From an uncultured Mollicutes bacterium (lineage in GTDB: Bacteria > Bacillota_I > Bacilli_A > MAG-NZ), in NCBI GenBank assembly GCA_913064935.1, contig CAJYBF010000032.1:1-8582 (forward strand): 8,582 nt of DNA. Direction: 5' to 3'. How positions within the stretch are numbered: position 1 is the stretch's first letter; each line of letters starts with the position of its first letter. Of this stretch, positions 1 to 6,551 are shown piece by piece. The notes below the pieces were generated by a model. The model saw only the letters and a program-made list of their open reading frames with translations, was not told the DNA's origin and made no database searches. The position numbers and the translations under genes are program-made.

Positions 1-1
1 A

Positions 2-214
2 CATTGTCCTAGTGTATTAGTGAGTGAACATGGACCATTCTCATGGGGAACAAGCGTTGAAGAAGCTGTACATAATGCTTTGGTTTTAGAAACTATTTCT
101 GAAATGGCATATTATACAGAATCAACCAAAGGCGATTCCAAGGAGATGGACAAAGATTTACTAGTAAAACATTTTAACAGAAAACATGGTAAAGATGCAT
201 ACTACGGACAATAG
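2..214 (+). CDS. araD: L-ribulose-5-phosphate 4-epimerase, C-terminal part (5' end outside window)
   Basis: The enzyme interconverts L-ribulose 5-phosphate and D-xylulose 5-phosphate in the cytoplasm, the last step feeding L-arabinose into the pentose phosphate pathway. The frame is open from base 2, and only the last 70 codons are present. Visible are the VLV..HGPFSWG block, whose His matches the third zinc-binding His (His171) of E. coli AraD, the AVHNA.VLE helix, and the ending KHGKDAYYGQ, whose second Tyr matches catalytic Tyr229. The distance from that His to the C-terminus is 60 residues, as in the 231-residue E. coli enzyme, so the end is intact. It sits 59 bases ahead of a sugar-binding protein gene on the same strand, which suggests a pentose operon. 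The close paralogue UlaF/SgaE (ascorbate pathway) is the main alternative, and class II aldolases in general are less likely because of the YYGQ end. Confidence 0.9.
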   Translation, partial: HCPSVLVSEHGPFSWGTSVEEAVHNALVLETISEMAYYTESTKGDSKEMDKDLLVKHFNRKHGKDAYYGQ

Positions 215-219
215 TTTTA

Positions 220-241
220 ACAATTTCACAAGAGAAATTGT
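220..241 (+). other. Small intercistronic hairpin between araD and the binding-protein gene
   Basis: A perfect 8-bp stem (ACAATTTC / GAAATTGT) with a 6-base loop lies just after the araD stop. The bases after it are A-rich rather than T-rich, so it is not a standard intrinsic terminator. It may act in mRNA processing or stability between araD and the transporter genes; that role is inference. An AAAGGA ribosome-binding site (about 258-264) follows, about 10 bases before the ATG at 274. Confidence 0.35.
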
Positions 242-273
242 AAAAATAATTAAAAAAAAAAGGAAAACTTAAA

Positions 274-1356
274 ATGAGAAAAAGTTTGTTATTAGTTTTA
301 AGTGTTGCATTTATTTTAGCAGTAGCAGCATGTGGTAAAGAAGCAGCAACTGTCGACATTGGAATTTCAATGCCTACTACATCTTCTTCAAGATGGATAT
401 CTGATGGATATTAAATGAAAGAACAGTTCGAAGAAGCTGGTTATGAAGTTACATTAGAATACGCACAAGACGATATTACTACTCAAGTATCTCAAGTAGA
501 GAATATGATTACAAAAGGTGTAAAAGTACTAGTTATTGCTGCAATCGATAATCAATCATTAACAGATGCTTTATCAAAAGCCAACGATGCAGGAATTACC
601 ATTATAGCTTATGACCGTTTGATTTTAAACAGTGAGTTTGTAAGTTACTATGCTACATTTGACAACTTCGGTGTTGGTGTATTAATGGGTCAAGGTATTG
701 TTGATGGATTAGACTTAGAAAACGAAACTGGACCTTTTAACTTAGAGTTATTCGCAGGATCTCCAGATGATTCAAATAGTGGATTCTTCTTTGGTGGCGC
801 TATGAGCATTCTTCAGCCTTATATTAACAGCGGTAAATTAGTTGTTGCTTCAGGTCAAACTGAATTCAGCCAAGTTGCTACATTAAGATGGGATGGAACA
901 GTTGCACAATCAAGAATGGAAGATATTATCACTTCAACTTATTCTGGTGGAGCTACTGTTGATGCAGTATTAGCACCATATGATGGATTAAGTATTGGTA
1001 TTATTTCAGCATTAAGATCTAACGGTTATGGTTTAGAAACTACAGATACTCCAATGCCTTATATTACTGGACAAGATGCAGAATTAGCTTCAGTGCAGGC
1101 AATTATTAATGGTTATCAAAGTTCTACAGTATTTAATGACACTCGTACTTTAGCTGGTGTTGCAGTTTCTATGGCAGATGCAATAATCGAAGGTGAAGAC
1201 GTAGTTATTAATGATACAGAAACATATGATAATGGTGAATTGGTAGTTCCTTCATTCTTATTAATTCCAGTATTTGTAGATTCATCAAACTGGGAGGAAG
1301 CATTAATTACAACAGGTTATTGGTCATTAGATGACTTTGATGTACCTGCAAACTAA
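274..1356 (+). pseudogene. chvE: ChvE-like monosaccharide ABC transporter substrate-binding lipoprotein, split by an in-frame TAA (main ORF 415-1356)
   Basis: This is the extracellular sugar receptor of a ChvE/MmsAB-type importer. The start at 274 follows an AAAGGA site and encodes a lipoprotein signal: Met-Arg-Lys, a hydrophobic stretch, and lipobox V17-A-A-C20. The mature protein opens with GISMPT and RWISDG, then TAA at 412-414, then ATG at 415, all in one frame. After the stop come family landmarks in the same frame: EAGYEV, Q.SQVENMI, KGVKVLVIAAID, AYDRLI and YYATFDN. Read through the stop, the protein is about 360 residues, the normal family length, so only one codon is wrong. A protein restarted at 415 would lack the export signal and the first beta strand, so it should not work as a receptor. 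No good ribosome-binding site precedes 415, although TAAATG could allow termination-reinitiation. A real mutation or a sequencing error are both possible. The sugar is probably arabinose, judging from the neighbouring araD. Confidence 0.85.
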
Positions 1357-1389
1357 GAAATACTAACGACGATTAAATTTTAAGAATAT

Positions 1390-1430
1390 TTGTATATTAG
1401 TGACAGGAATTACCCGTCACTAATATACAA
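1390..1430 (+). other. Strong intercistronic hairpin between the binding-protein and ATPase genes
   Basis: A perfect 15-bp inverted repeat (1390-1404 with 1416-1430; arms begin TTGTATATTAGTGAC) carries two more G-C pairs (GG 1406-1407 with CC 1413-1414) after one mismatch. No T-run follows; the next bases are TATGAAATGAG. It is therefore better read as an mRNA stabiliser or partial terminator than as an operon end. In many ABC operons such hairpins protect the binding-protein message and lower expression of the membrane genes; applying that here is inference. Confidence 0.65.
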
Positions 1431-1450
1431 TATGAAATGAGAAAACTAAA

Positions 1451-2989
1451 ATGAATGAATACATTCTTGAGATGAGAAACATTACAAAAGAATTTCCAGG
1501 AGTTAAGGCTCTTGATAATGTGAACATCAAAGTGAAAAAAGGTGAAATTCATGCCTTGGTTGGAGAAAATGGGGCAGGGAAATCAACGCTCATGAATGTA
1601 TTAAGTGGAGTTTACCCTTATGGTAATTATTCAGGTGATATTTATTATAATGGTGAAATCTGTAAATTCAATGGAATTAAGAGCAGTGAGAAAAAGGGAA
1701 TTGGAATTATTCATCAAGAATTAGCCTTAATAATGTATTTAAGTATTGCCGAAAATATATTTTTGGGTAATGAAAGATCAACTAGAGGAATCATTGATTG
1801 GGACAAAACAAGAAGTAAAACAGTCGAATTACTTAAACGAGTTGGGTTAAATGAGAACCCAGGTACACTGATTAAAGATATCGGAGTGGGGAAACAACAA
1901 CTTGTAGAAATTGCAAAGTCTTTATCAAAGAATATTGATTTATTAATACTGGATGAACCTACTAGTGCATTAAATGAAGAGGATTCACAGAATCTTCTTA
2001 ATTTAATTGTTGAATTGAAAAGTCATGGAGTTACTTCAATTATCATATCTCATAAATTAAACGAAATTGAACAAATTAGTGACTCAATTACGATCCTAAG
2101 AGATGGTAAGACAATTGAAAGTCTAGACATGGTGAAAGATAAAGTTGATGAAGATAGAATTATCAAAAGCATGGTTGGGCGTGAATTAACAGATTTATTC
2201 CCGAAAAGAAATGCTAAAATCGGTGAAACTATTCTAGAGGTTAAAAACTGGAATATTGATCACCCTATGTATGAAAGAAAAATCTTAAATGATATTAATA
2301 TAAATGTTAAAAGTGGTGAAGTAGTTGGGATTGCTGGACTAATGGGCGCAGGACGAACGGAGTTTGCGATGAGTATCTTTGGAAAATCATATGGTAAAAA
2401 CATCGAAGGAGAAATGTTCCTCCATGGTAAGAAGGTAGATTTTAAAAACATATCTCAAGCGATTAAACATGGATTAGCATATGTAACTGAAGATCGAAAA
2501 AATCTAGGTTTAATTCTAATCAATGATATTAAGAGAAATGTTACTTTATCAAATCTTGATAGAGTAAGACAAGGAATTATAATAGACGAGAATAAAGAGA
2601 TTGTTGAAGTTGAAGAGCAAGTAAAATCCTTGACGATTAAATGTTCAAGTATACTGCAAAAGACTAAGAACTTAAGTGGTGGGAACCAACAAAAAGTTGT
2701 GTTAAGTAAATGGATGTTTACCAATCCAGAAGTATTAATTCTTGATGAACCAACAAGAGGTATTGATGTTGGGGCAAAATATGAAATTTATACGATTATT
2801 AATCAATTAGCTGAAGCAGGTAAAGCTGTAATTGTAATATCTTCTGAACTAAGTGAAGTAATAGGTATGAGTGATCGTATTTATGTAATGAGTGAAGGAA
2901 ATATAACTGGTGAACTAGATAAGTCTGAAGCAACACAAGAAGAAATTATGAAACTTATTGTTTCTGAGAAAGTAGGGGTTTCCTCATAA
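1451..2989 (+). CDS. mmsA: Monosaccharide ABC transporter ATP-binding protein (MmsA/GguA type)
   Basis: This 512-residue cytoplasmic ATPase has two fused nucleotide-binding domains that power sugar import. Domain 1 has Walker [10 protein letters not shown] (38-46), Q-loop Gln89, the degenerate signature [12 protein letters not shown] (145-156) typical of this family, and Walker B LLILDEP (164-170). Domain 2 has the altered P-loop GLMGAGRTE (296-304), where Arg replaces the Walker Lys, a canonical signature LSGGNQQK (408-415) and Walker [14 protein letters not shown] from 431. One full site and one degenerate site is normal for carbohydrate uptake ATPases of the XylG/MglA/RbsA class. One oddity is Met95 just after the Q-loop, where Pro is usual. 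The ribosome-binding site is weak (GAG about 11 bases before ATG), and the gene follows the 15-bp hairpin. Its TAA overlaps the next ATG (TAATG), indicating translational coupling to the permease. The gene is intact. Confidence 0.95.
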   Translation: MNEYILEMRNITKEFPGVKALDNVNIKVKKGEIHALVGENGAGKSTLMNVLSGVYPYGNYSGDIYYNGEICKFNGIKSSEKKGIGIIHQELALIMYLSIAENIFLGNERSTRGIIDWDKTRSKTVELLKRVGLNENPGTLIKDIGVGKQQLVEIAKSLSKNIDLLILDEPTSALNEEDSQNLLNLIVELKSHGVTSIIISHKLNEIEQISDSITILRDGKTIESLDMVKDKVDEDRIIKSMVGRELTDLFPKRNAKIGETILEVKNWNIDHPMYERKILNDININVKSGEVVGIAGLMGAGRTEFAMSIFGKSYGKNIEGEMFLHGKKVDFKNISQAIKHGLAYVTEDRKNLGLILINDIKRNVTLSNLDRVRQGIIIDENKEIVEVEEQVKSLTIKCSSILQKTKNLSGGNQQKVVLSKWMFTNPEVLILDEPTRGIDVGAKYEIYTIINQLAEAGKAVIVISSELSEVIGMSDRIYVMSEGNITGELDKSEATQEEIMKLIVSEKVGVSS

Positions 2990-4266
2990 TGGATAAACTA
3001 GAATATAAAAACATAATTAAAAAGCTTAAAAGTATAGTGACTAAAGTTGGAGATATGTTTGGGGAAACAATGATAGGTAAATTCTTAGGAAAAAATAAAC
3101 AAGTATTATTGATACGTTCAATGATATCTAATAATATTAGACAATATGGAATGATATTTGCGTTAATAGTAATTATGATTTTCTTTAATTATCAAACAGG
3201 TGGTGTTTCACTATACCCACTTAATATATCAAATATTCTATTGCAAAATGCACACATACTCATCTTGGCTGTAGGTATGTTAATTGTAATATTAACTGGT
3301 AATATTGATTTATCTGTAGGTAGTGTAGCTGCATTCGTTGGAGCAATCGCAGGTATTATGATGATAAGAAATGATTATCATTGGTCGATATCTGTCGCAG
3401 CAGCTTTATCAATTGGTTTAATGGCAGGAGCTTGGAATGGTTTCTGGATTGCATATATAAAAATTCCAGCGTTTATTGTTACATTGGGTGGTATGTTAAT
3501 TTTTAGAGGATTAACATTAGTAGTATTAAAGGGAGCATCATTAGGACCTTTCCCTGATGAGTTTAATTCAATTAGTTCTGGATTCATACCAGATATCTTT
3601 GGTGGAGACGGATTACATATTTTAACCATTGTAATTGGAATTCTATTCAGTTTAGGATATATCTATTACGCATATACTGGTAGAAGAAAAAAACAAAAAT
3701 ATGGATTTGATGTAGCACCAGTATGGATGACTGTATTCTCAAGTACATTTATCATTGTTGCGTTAAATTTATTCACATTTACATTAGCTAGATACAGAGG
3801 ATTTCCAAATGTATCTATTATCCTATTCATTGTAATTATTATATATGCATTTATTACTACAAAAACAGTAATAGGTAGACATGTTTACGCAATGGGTGGT
3901 AATTATGAAGCAGCAAAATTATCAGGTGTAAAAACTAAAAAAGTAATGTTCTTAATCTATGTAAATATGGGATTATTAGCAGCAATATCTGGATTAGTTT
4001 ATGCAGCTAGATTAAATGCAGCTGTACCAAAAGCAGGTAATTTATTTGAACTAGATGCAATTGCAGCAGCATATATCGGTGGAGCTAGTGCATCAGGTGG
4101 TGTTGGGACCGTTATCGGTGCGATAATTGGTGGACTTGTAATGGGTGTTATCAACAATGGTATGTCATTAATGAGTTTAGGTATTGACTGGCAACAAGTA
4201 GTAAAAGGATTGGTATTACTACTAGCTGTATGGTTCGATATTGCAACAAAAAACAAAGCAAAATAA
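2989..4266 (+). CDS. mmsB: Monosaccharide ABC transporter permease (MmsB/GguB type)
   Basis: This 425-residue membrane protein of the BPD_transp_2 family (XylH/GguB-like) forms the sugar channel and docks with the ATPase. About 45 polar, Lys-rich residues precede the first membrane segment. Multiple hydrophobic spans follow. Landmarks are GNIDLSVGS (104-112), a family hallmark, an Arg/Lys-rich cytoplasmic loop (TGRRKKQK) mid-protein, the EAA-like docking loop AMGGNYEAAKLSG (from 301), and a small-residue-rich helix region IGGASASGGVGT near the end. The ATG shares one base with the ATPase stop, and a GGGG tract about 10 bases upstream serves as ribosome-binding site inside the ATPase gene. The length fits the longer permeases of this subfamily. 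The gene ends 40-odd bases before a fragment of a related permease. The exact sugar cannot be read from the sequence; arabinose or xylose are likely from context. Confidence 0.95.
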   Translation: MDKLEYKNIIKKLKSIVTKVGDMFGETMIGKFLGKNKQVLLIRSMISNNIRQYGMIFALIVIMIFFNYQTGGVSLYPLNISNILLQNAHILILAVGMLIVILTGNIDLSVGSVAAFVGAIAGIMMIRNDYHWSISVAAALSIGLMAGAWNGFWIAYIKIPAFIVTLGGMLIFRGLTLVVLKGASLGPFPDEFNSISSGFIPDIFGGDGLHILTIVIGILFSLGYIYYAYTGRRKKQKYGFDVAPVWMTVFSSTFIIVALNLFTFTLARYRGFPNVSIILFIVIIIYAFITTKTVIGRHVYAMGGNYEAAKLSGVKTKKVMFLIYVNMGLLAAISGLVYAARLNAAVPKAGNLFELDAIAAAYIGGASASGGVGTVIGAIIGGLVMGVINNGMSLMSLGIDWQQVVKGLVLLLAVWFDIATKNKAK

Positions 4267-4302
4267 AATAACTAATATATAATTTTTTATATATCCTCTT
4301 AT

Positions 4303-4676
4303 ATCCAAAAGGCGAGTCAGCTAGTGGAATCAGTGTAAACAAAATTGCATATGCTGTATTTGGATCTATGGGATTGTTATCAGCATTATCTGGAATAATG
4401 TTTGCATCAAGAATTGGATCAGCTTCCTTAACTTCAGGAAATGGATTTGAGTTAAGCGCAATCGCAGGAGCGCTTGTAGGTGGAGTATCTGCTGCAGGTG
4501 GAGTAGGTAAAGTAACCGGATCTATTATTGGTGCCCTAGTTATGGCATCACTAGCAACTGGTTTAGCAATGGTTAGTGTTGATATCGATAAAGCTAAAGT
4601 TGTAAGTGGTATAGTATTAGTAGCAGCAGTTATCTTTGATGTTAAGACTAGAAACATGAAGAAGAAAGCTCAATAA
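4303..4676 (+). pseudogene. C-terminal remnant of a second XylH/MmsB-family permease
   Basis: From about 4303 to TAA at 4674-4676 the sequence encodes about 123 residues matching the last part of a sugar permease: SGISVNK, MGLLSALSGIMFASR, SGNGFELSAIAGALVGG and AAGGVGKV..SIIGALVM, ending in a Lys-rich tail. It aligns without gaps to the upstream permease from its SGV motif onward (MGLL, SG, FEL, AIA, GG, GGVG shared), but many positions differ. It is therefore a diverged paralogue rather than a recent copy. All upstream parts, including the IDLSVGS region, are absent, and there is no ribosome-binding site. The first ATG is at 4368. At 4305-4325 the expected P-K-A-S-Q-L-S-G is read as P-K-G-E-S-A-S-G. 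Shifting one base gives KASQL, so an extra G and a missing A appear to cancel. It is probably non-functional: a recombination scar, or an assembly join. Confidence 0.8.
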
Positions 4677-4780
4677 ACAAATTACACTTCAAATTTAGTT
4701 AAGTGGTGTGATGGAATTATATATTTAGAGTTTTGCTTAAAATGTTTTTTTTATTTTCTTCCAAAAATAAAGAACAAGAG

Positions 4781-4817
4781 AAAAACAATTGTACAAAGTT
4801 GTGCAATTGTTTTTTTG
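4781..4817 (+). terminator. Intrinsic terminator ending the sugar operon, probably bidirectional
   Basis: The stem ACAATTGTACA (4785-4795) pairs with TGTGCAATTGT (4800-4810), including one G-U pair, around an AAGT loop. Flanking A and T runs extend the stem, and seven or more Ts follow on the + strand. On the - strand the hairpin is followed by TTTTT, so it could also stop leftward transcription. It is the first credible terminator after the permease remnant. Confidence 0.85.
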
Positions 4818-4829
4818 TTTTGTAATAAT

Positions 4830-5052
4830 ATGTACATAGAGGAATTTGAAGAAAATCTGTTACAGATAAGTTTGGTAATAGTAACCTAATCAAAGTTCTT
4901 CATAGTGTTATCGATAAATGTATTGAGAATAGCCCTGAAGATTGATTTCAGTCAATATCTGAGTTAAGAGAATATGTTGAAATTAAGTGTAAGTAACGAA
5001 TGATGTGGTTATATATGGTAATACACCAACTCCACCATTAACACCCACATAA
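4830..5052 (+). pseudogene. Possible decayed coding sequence, family not recognised
   Basis: Three short stretches in different frames look protein-like. An ATG at 4830 opens as MYIEEFEEN. A second frame from 4853 gives KSVTDKFGN, IKVLHSVIDKCIEN and SPED, then TGA at 4943-4945, then FQSISELREYVEIK up to TAA at 4994. A third frame from 4993 gives VTNDVVIYGNTPTPPLTP, ending at TAA 5050-5052, which resembles a Pro/Thr linker of a surface protein. Joined, they would need two frameshifts and one nonsense change. The residue composition is plausible for a real protein, but no family can be named and chance remains a serious alternative. Confidence 0.25.
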
Positions 5053-5180
5053 ATTCTGACTAGGTGTTAGGATTTGTATATATATATAGTATTCTACTGA
5101 TTTAATAACTACGGTATTACTAGTGTTTATCACAACGAGTGCATGTTGAAGTGCTGTTACCCGCACCATTATATGCGCAC

Positions 5181-5208
5181 ACTGGATGAGAAATCATCCA
5201 GTTTTTTT
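5181..5208 (+). terminator. Intrinsic terminator with GAAA tetraloop, no gene upstream
   Basis: A perfect 9-bp stem ACTGGATGA / TCATCCAGT closes a GAAA tetraloop and is followed by seven Ts on the + strand. The - strand side lacks a T-run, so it works rightward only. No complete + strand gene ends here. It could close a small RNA, or be the leftover terminator of a lost gene. Confidence 0.8.
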
Positions 5209-5324
5209 CTTCCTGTGGATTGGACTTTCTAAAATCGTTCCATTGTAGTATACGAATGACCGAGAACTTATACTTGAATGGATAGTTTATCAACTCTTTT
5301 ATTCATCTTTAATCTCGAGGAATT

Positions 5325-5405
5325 ATGAAGATACTGATAACTTGTGATAATGAAAAAAAATTTATTAGGCGGACAGAATTATCAAAAGATATTGGATTTA
5401 CTTAA
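5325..5405 (+). CDS. Possible 26-residue small ORF with its own ribosome-binding site and terminator
   Basis: ATG at 5325 is preceded by CTCGAGGAATT, a GAGGAA ribosome-binding site with short spacing. The frame runs to TAA at 5403-5405, and a terminator hairpin starts seven bases later. The peptide begins MKILITCDNEKK and ends in a charged segment RRTELSKDIGFT. It has one Cys, no membrane segment and no recognised family. It may be a genuine small protein, the trimmed remains of a longer gene, or chance. Support comes only from the order ribosome-binding site, ORF, terminator. Confidence 0.3.
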   Translation: MKILITCDNEKKFIRRTELSKDIGFT

Positions 5406-5411
5406 AACAGG

Positions 5412-5436
5412 AAAAGAACTCAGTGAGTTCTTTTTT
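5412..5436. terminator. Bidirectional terminator between the small ORF and the DUF362 gene
   Basis: A ten-pair stem AAAAGAACTC / GAGTTCTTTT (5412-5421 with 5425-5434) has a 3-base loop and a T6 run on the + strand. On the - strand it sits immediately after the DUF362 stop codon (5435-5437), with TTTTCCTGTTTT beyond, so it can end that gene too. The converging arrangement fits a shared terminator. Confidence 0.8.
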
Positions 5437-6334
5437 AGTCTATTAGGATGGATTCACCATAAACCCTTTCGCTGAAAATTTTTTCGGCTTTTTTGATGCC
5501 CAGACCGTTCATTATTATTTCATCAAGATTGGTTTCACCAATATTTAATTTTCCACAATCGAATAGATATTTTATTGCTTGTGGTTTAAATCCTAGTAAT
5601 CTTGCTCCAACTGTATCAGTTGCAACTGGGTCTGTACCACAAATCACGAGACCTGTATGCCTTGATAGACCATTTGAAGGACCGCTTCCTATCATAGCTG
5701 GATTGCAACTCACAATAGAGATATCGATTGGTATTCTTTCTGCCATAGCAGTTATGAAGCCGTGCAAGTCATCGTGGATGCCTAAATTTTTTTTAGGATA
5801 TCCATGAATCTCTGCCGGGGGTACTCCAAGGGCCATATTTTTTAAAGATGCTGAGATGGTTGATTCCTCATGCATTTTAAGCTGTGTAAAAGAAATTCTT
5901 ACTGTAGCAAGTTCTATCACTTGATTTATTTTTGTTGAAGAGGGTCTTCTATGAAATAGGCTAAGATCAATGAAGGGTCCATAATTTAAATCAACGAAGT
6001 CTACCTCTGTTTCTTTTATAACTTTATCATAACCGACTTTTTTCATTATTTTTGATGTTTTCAAGCCGCCTGATCCAGTTGCTATTACTAACTCTTTAGG
6101 ATTGTAAGATTTTACAGTATTGATTATTTTCCTTAAACTGTCTTGACCTACAACAACTCCATCTTTCGGGTTAGGCTTATCATTGTTTACCCAATTCGGA
6201 ATTATTGTCACTGTATCTCTACTACTAATGATATCTTTTGCACCTATGTCTTTTAAACCTTGTTCTATTGCTTTTAACTCATCTGAATTATGAGTAACAC
6301 TTACAATTGACTTACATAACTTTCTTGGTCGCAA
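5435..6334 (-). CDS. DUF362 domain-containing protein without ferredoxin domain
   Basis: This 299-residue protein of the DUF362 family is of unknown reaction; some relatives carry Fe-S clusters. Family blocks are IPNWVN..KP (45-54), ATGSGG (85-90), QLKMHE (151-156), LKNMALGVPP (164-173), HGYPKK (177-182), PAMIGSGPSNG (212-222) and DPVATDTVGARLLGF (235-249). The C-terminal part has no CxxCxxC cluster motif. Cysteines are scattered (6, 210, 232, 260), so this looks like the core domain alone. The start chosen is TTG at 6334-6332, because a strong AAGGAG lies 8 bases upstream and no in-frame ATG fits better. There is no signal peptide, so it is probably cytoplasmic. It follows the reductase gene on the same strand after 217 bases, a gap long enough for its own promoter. 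A functional link to that gene is only suggested by position. Confidence 0.9.
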   Translation of the reverse strand: MRPRKLCKSIVSVTHNSDELKAIEQGLKDIGAKDIISSRDTVTIIPNWVNNDKPNPKDGVVVGQDSLRKIINTVKSYNPKELVIATGSGGLKTSKIMKKVGYDKVIKETEVDFVDLNYGPFIDLSLFHRRPSSTKINQVIELATVRISFTQLKMHEESTISASLKNMALGVPPAEIHGYPKKNLGIHDDLHGFITAMAERIPIDISIVSCNPAMIGSGPSNGLSRHTGLVICGTDPVATDTVGARLLGFKPQAIKYLFDCGKLNIGETNLDEIIMNGLGIKKAEKIFSERVYGESILID

Positions 6335-6342
6335 TTAAATCA

Positions 6343-6348
6343 CTCCTT
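6343..6348 (-). promoter_or_regulatory. Ribosome-binding site supporting the TTG start of the DUF362 gene
   Basis: On the - strand AAGGAG is followed by TGATTTAA and then TTG. The near-perfect Shine-Dalgarno site at good spacing decides the start codon as TTG at 6334. No in-frame ATG near this position would use the site. Confidence 0.8.
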
Positions 6349-6413
6349 ATTAATAGTATTATCTAATATCACTCTGTTTATTTAGTAAATGATTCAGGAG
6401 TTTAATATCATAG

Positions 6414-6542
6414 TCTTATACTAAAGTAGGAAGTTATGATAACACAGATATGTGGTTCGAAGAATCATTAAGCTACCATAGATTAGAAGAATACCTAGTG
6501 ACAAAAACACTTATGAAAAATAGTGGATACGATATAGTTTAG
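6414..6542 (+). pseudogene. Possible C-terminal coding remnant, family not recognised
   Basis: This frame is open for 42 codons and ends at TAG 6540-6542, inside the gap between the two - strand genes. It reads like an ordinary protein end: DMWFEESLSYHRLEEYLV, then TKTLMKNSGYDIV. The only early Met (6450) has no ribosome-binding site, so it is not a convincing small gene. It may be the tail of a gene removed by rearrangement. It runs opposite to both neighbours. The family is unknown, and coincidence is possible at this length. Confidence 0.25.
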
Positions 6543-6551
6543 TCTAGTTTA

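Larger units (their letters stand above)
4677..5434. other. Gene-poor zone between the two convergent gene blocks
   Basis: No complete gene was found on either strand. The zone contains a terminator at 4781-4817, broken coding patches at about 4830-5052, a (TA)6 run at 5077-5088, a terminator at 5181-5208, a possible 26-codon ORF at 5325-5405 and a terminator at 5412-5436. Between 5089 and 5180 one frame reads as a Cys/His-containing peptide (HNECMLKCC...HHYMR), but it has no start signal or family match I recognise. I see nothing supportable between 5209 and 5310. Confidence 0.6.

Noticed and set aside
412..414. TAA as a recoded sense codon (alternative genetic code)
   Set aside because: The ATPase, permease, permease remnant and DUF362 genes here end in TAA at the expected protein lengths, so TAA works as stop in this genome.
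4267..4300. AU-rich palindrome after the permease as operon terminator
   Set aside because: It consists almost only of A-T pairs with no stable stem or following T-run. The 4781-4817 hairpin is far better.
4151..4657. 168-codon open frame on the - strand across both permease segments
   Set aside because: It is antisense to strong permease coding sequence, has low-complexity Pro/Thr/Ala-rich composition typical of shadows, and no matching ribosome-binding site or family.
4943..4945. TGA read as tryptophan, as in Mycoplasma
   Set aside because: Clear genes use TGG for Trp and have no in-frame TGA. The single TGA is in a patch with other stops and frame changes.
5077..5088. (TA)6 dinucleotide run as a phase-variable repeat
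   Set aside because: It is short, lies in an AT-rich intergenic stretch and does not sit between convincing promoter elements of an intact gene.
5110..5233. Cys/His-rich frame (HNECMLKCC...HHYMR) as a zinc-binding small protein
   Set aside because: It has no start codon with a ribosome-binding site, the spacing of Cys and His fits no zinc-ribbon pattern I know, and it runs through a terminator hairpin.
5350..5475. 41-codon + strand ORF starting ATG AAA AAA
   Set aside because: It has no ribosome-binding site and runs through the terminator hairpin into the 3' end of the DUF362 gene.
6452..6465. GGTTCGA resembling a tRNA T-loop
   Set aside because: No matching acceptor, D or anticodon arms could be drawn around it.
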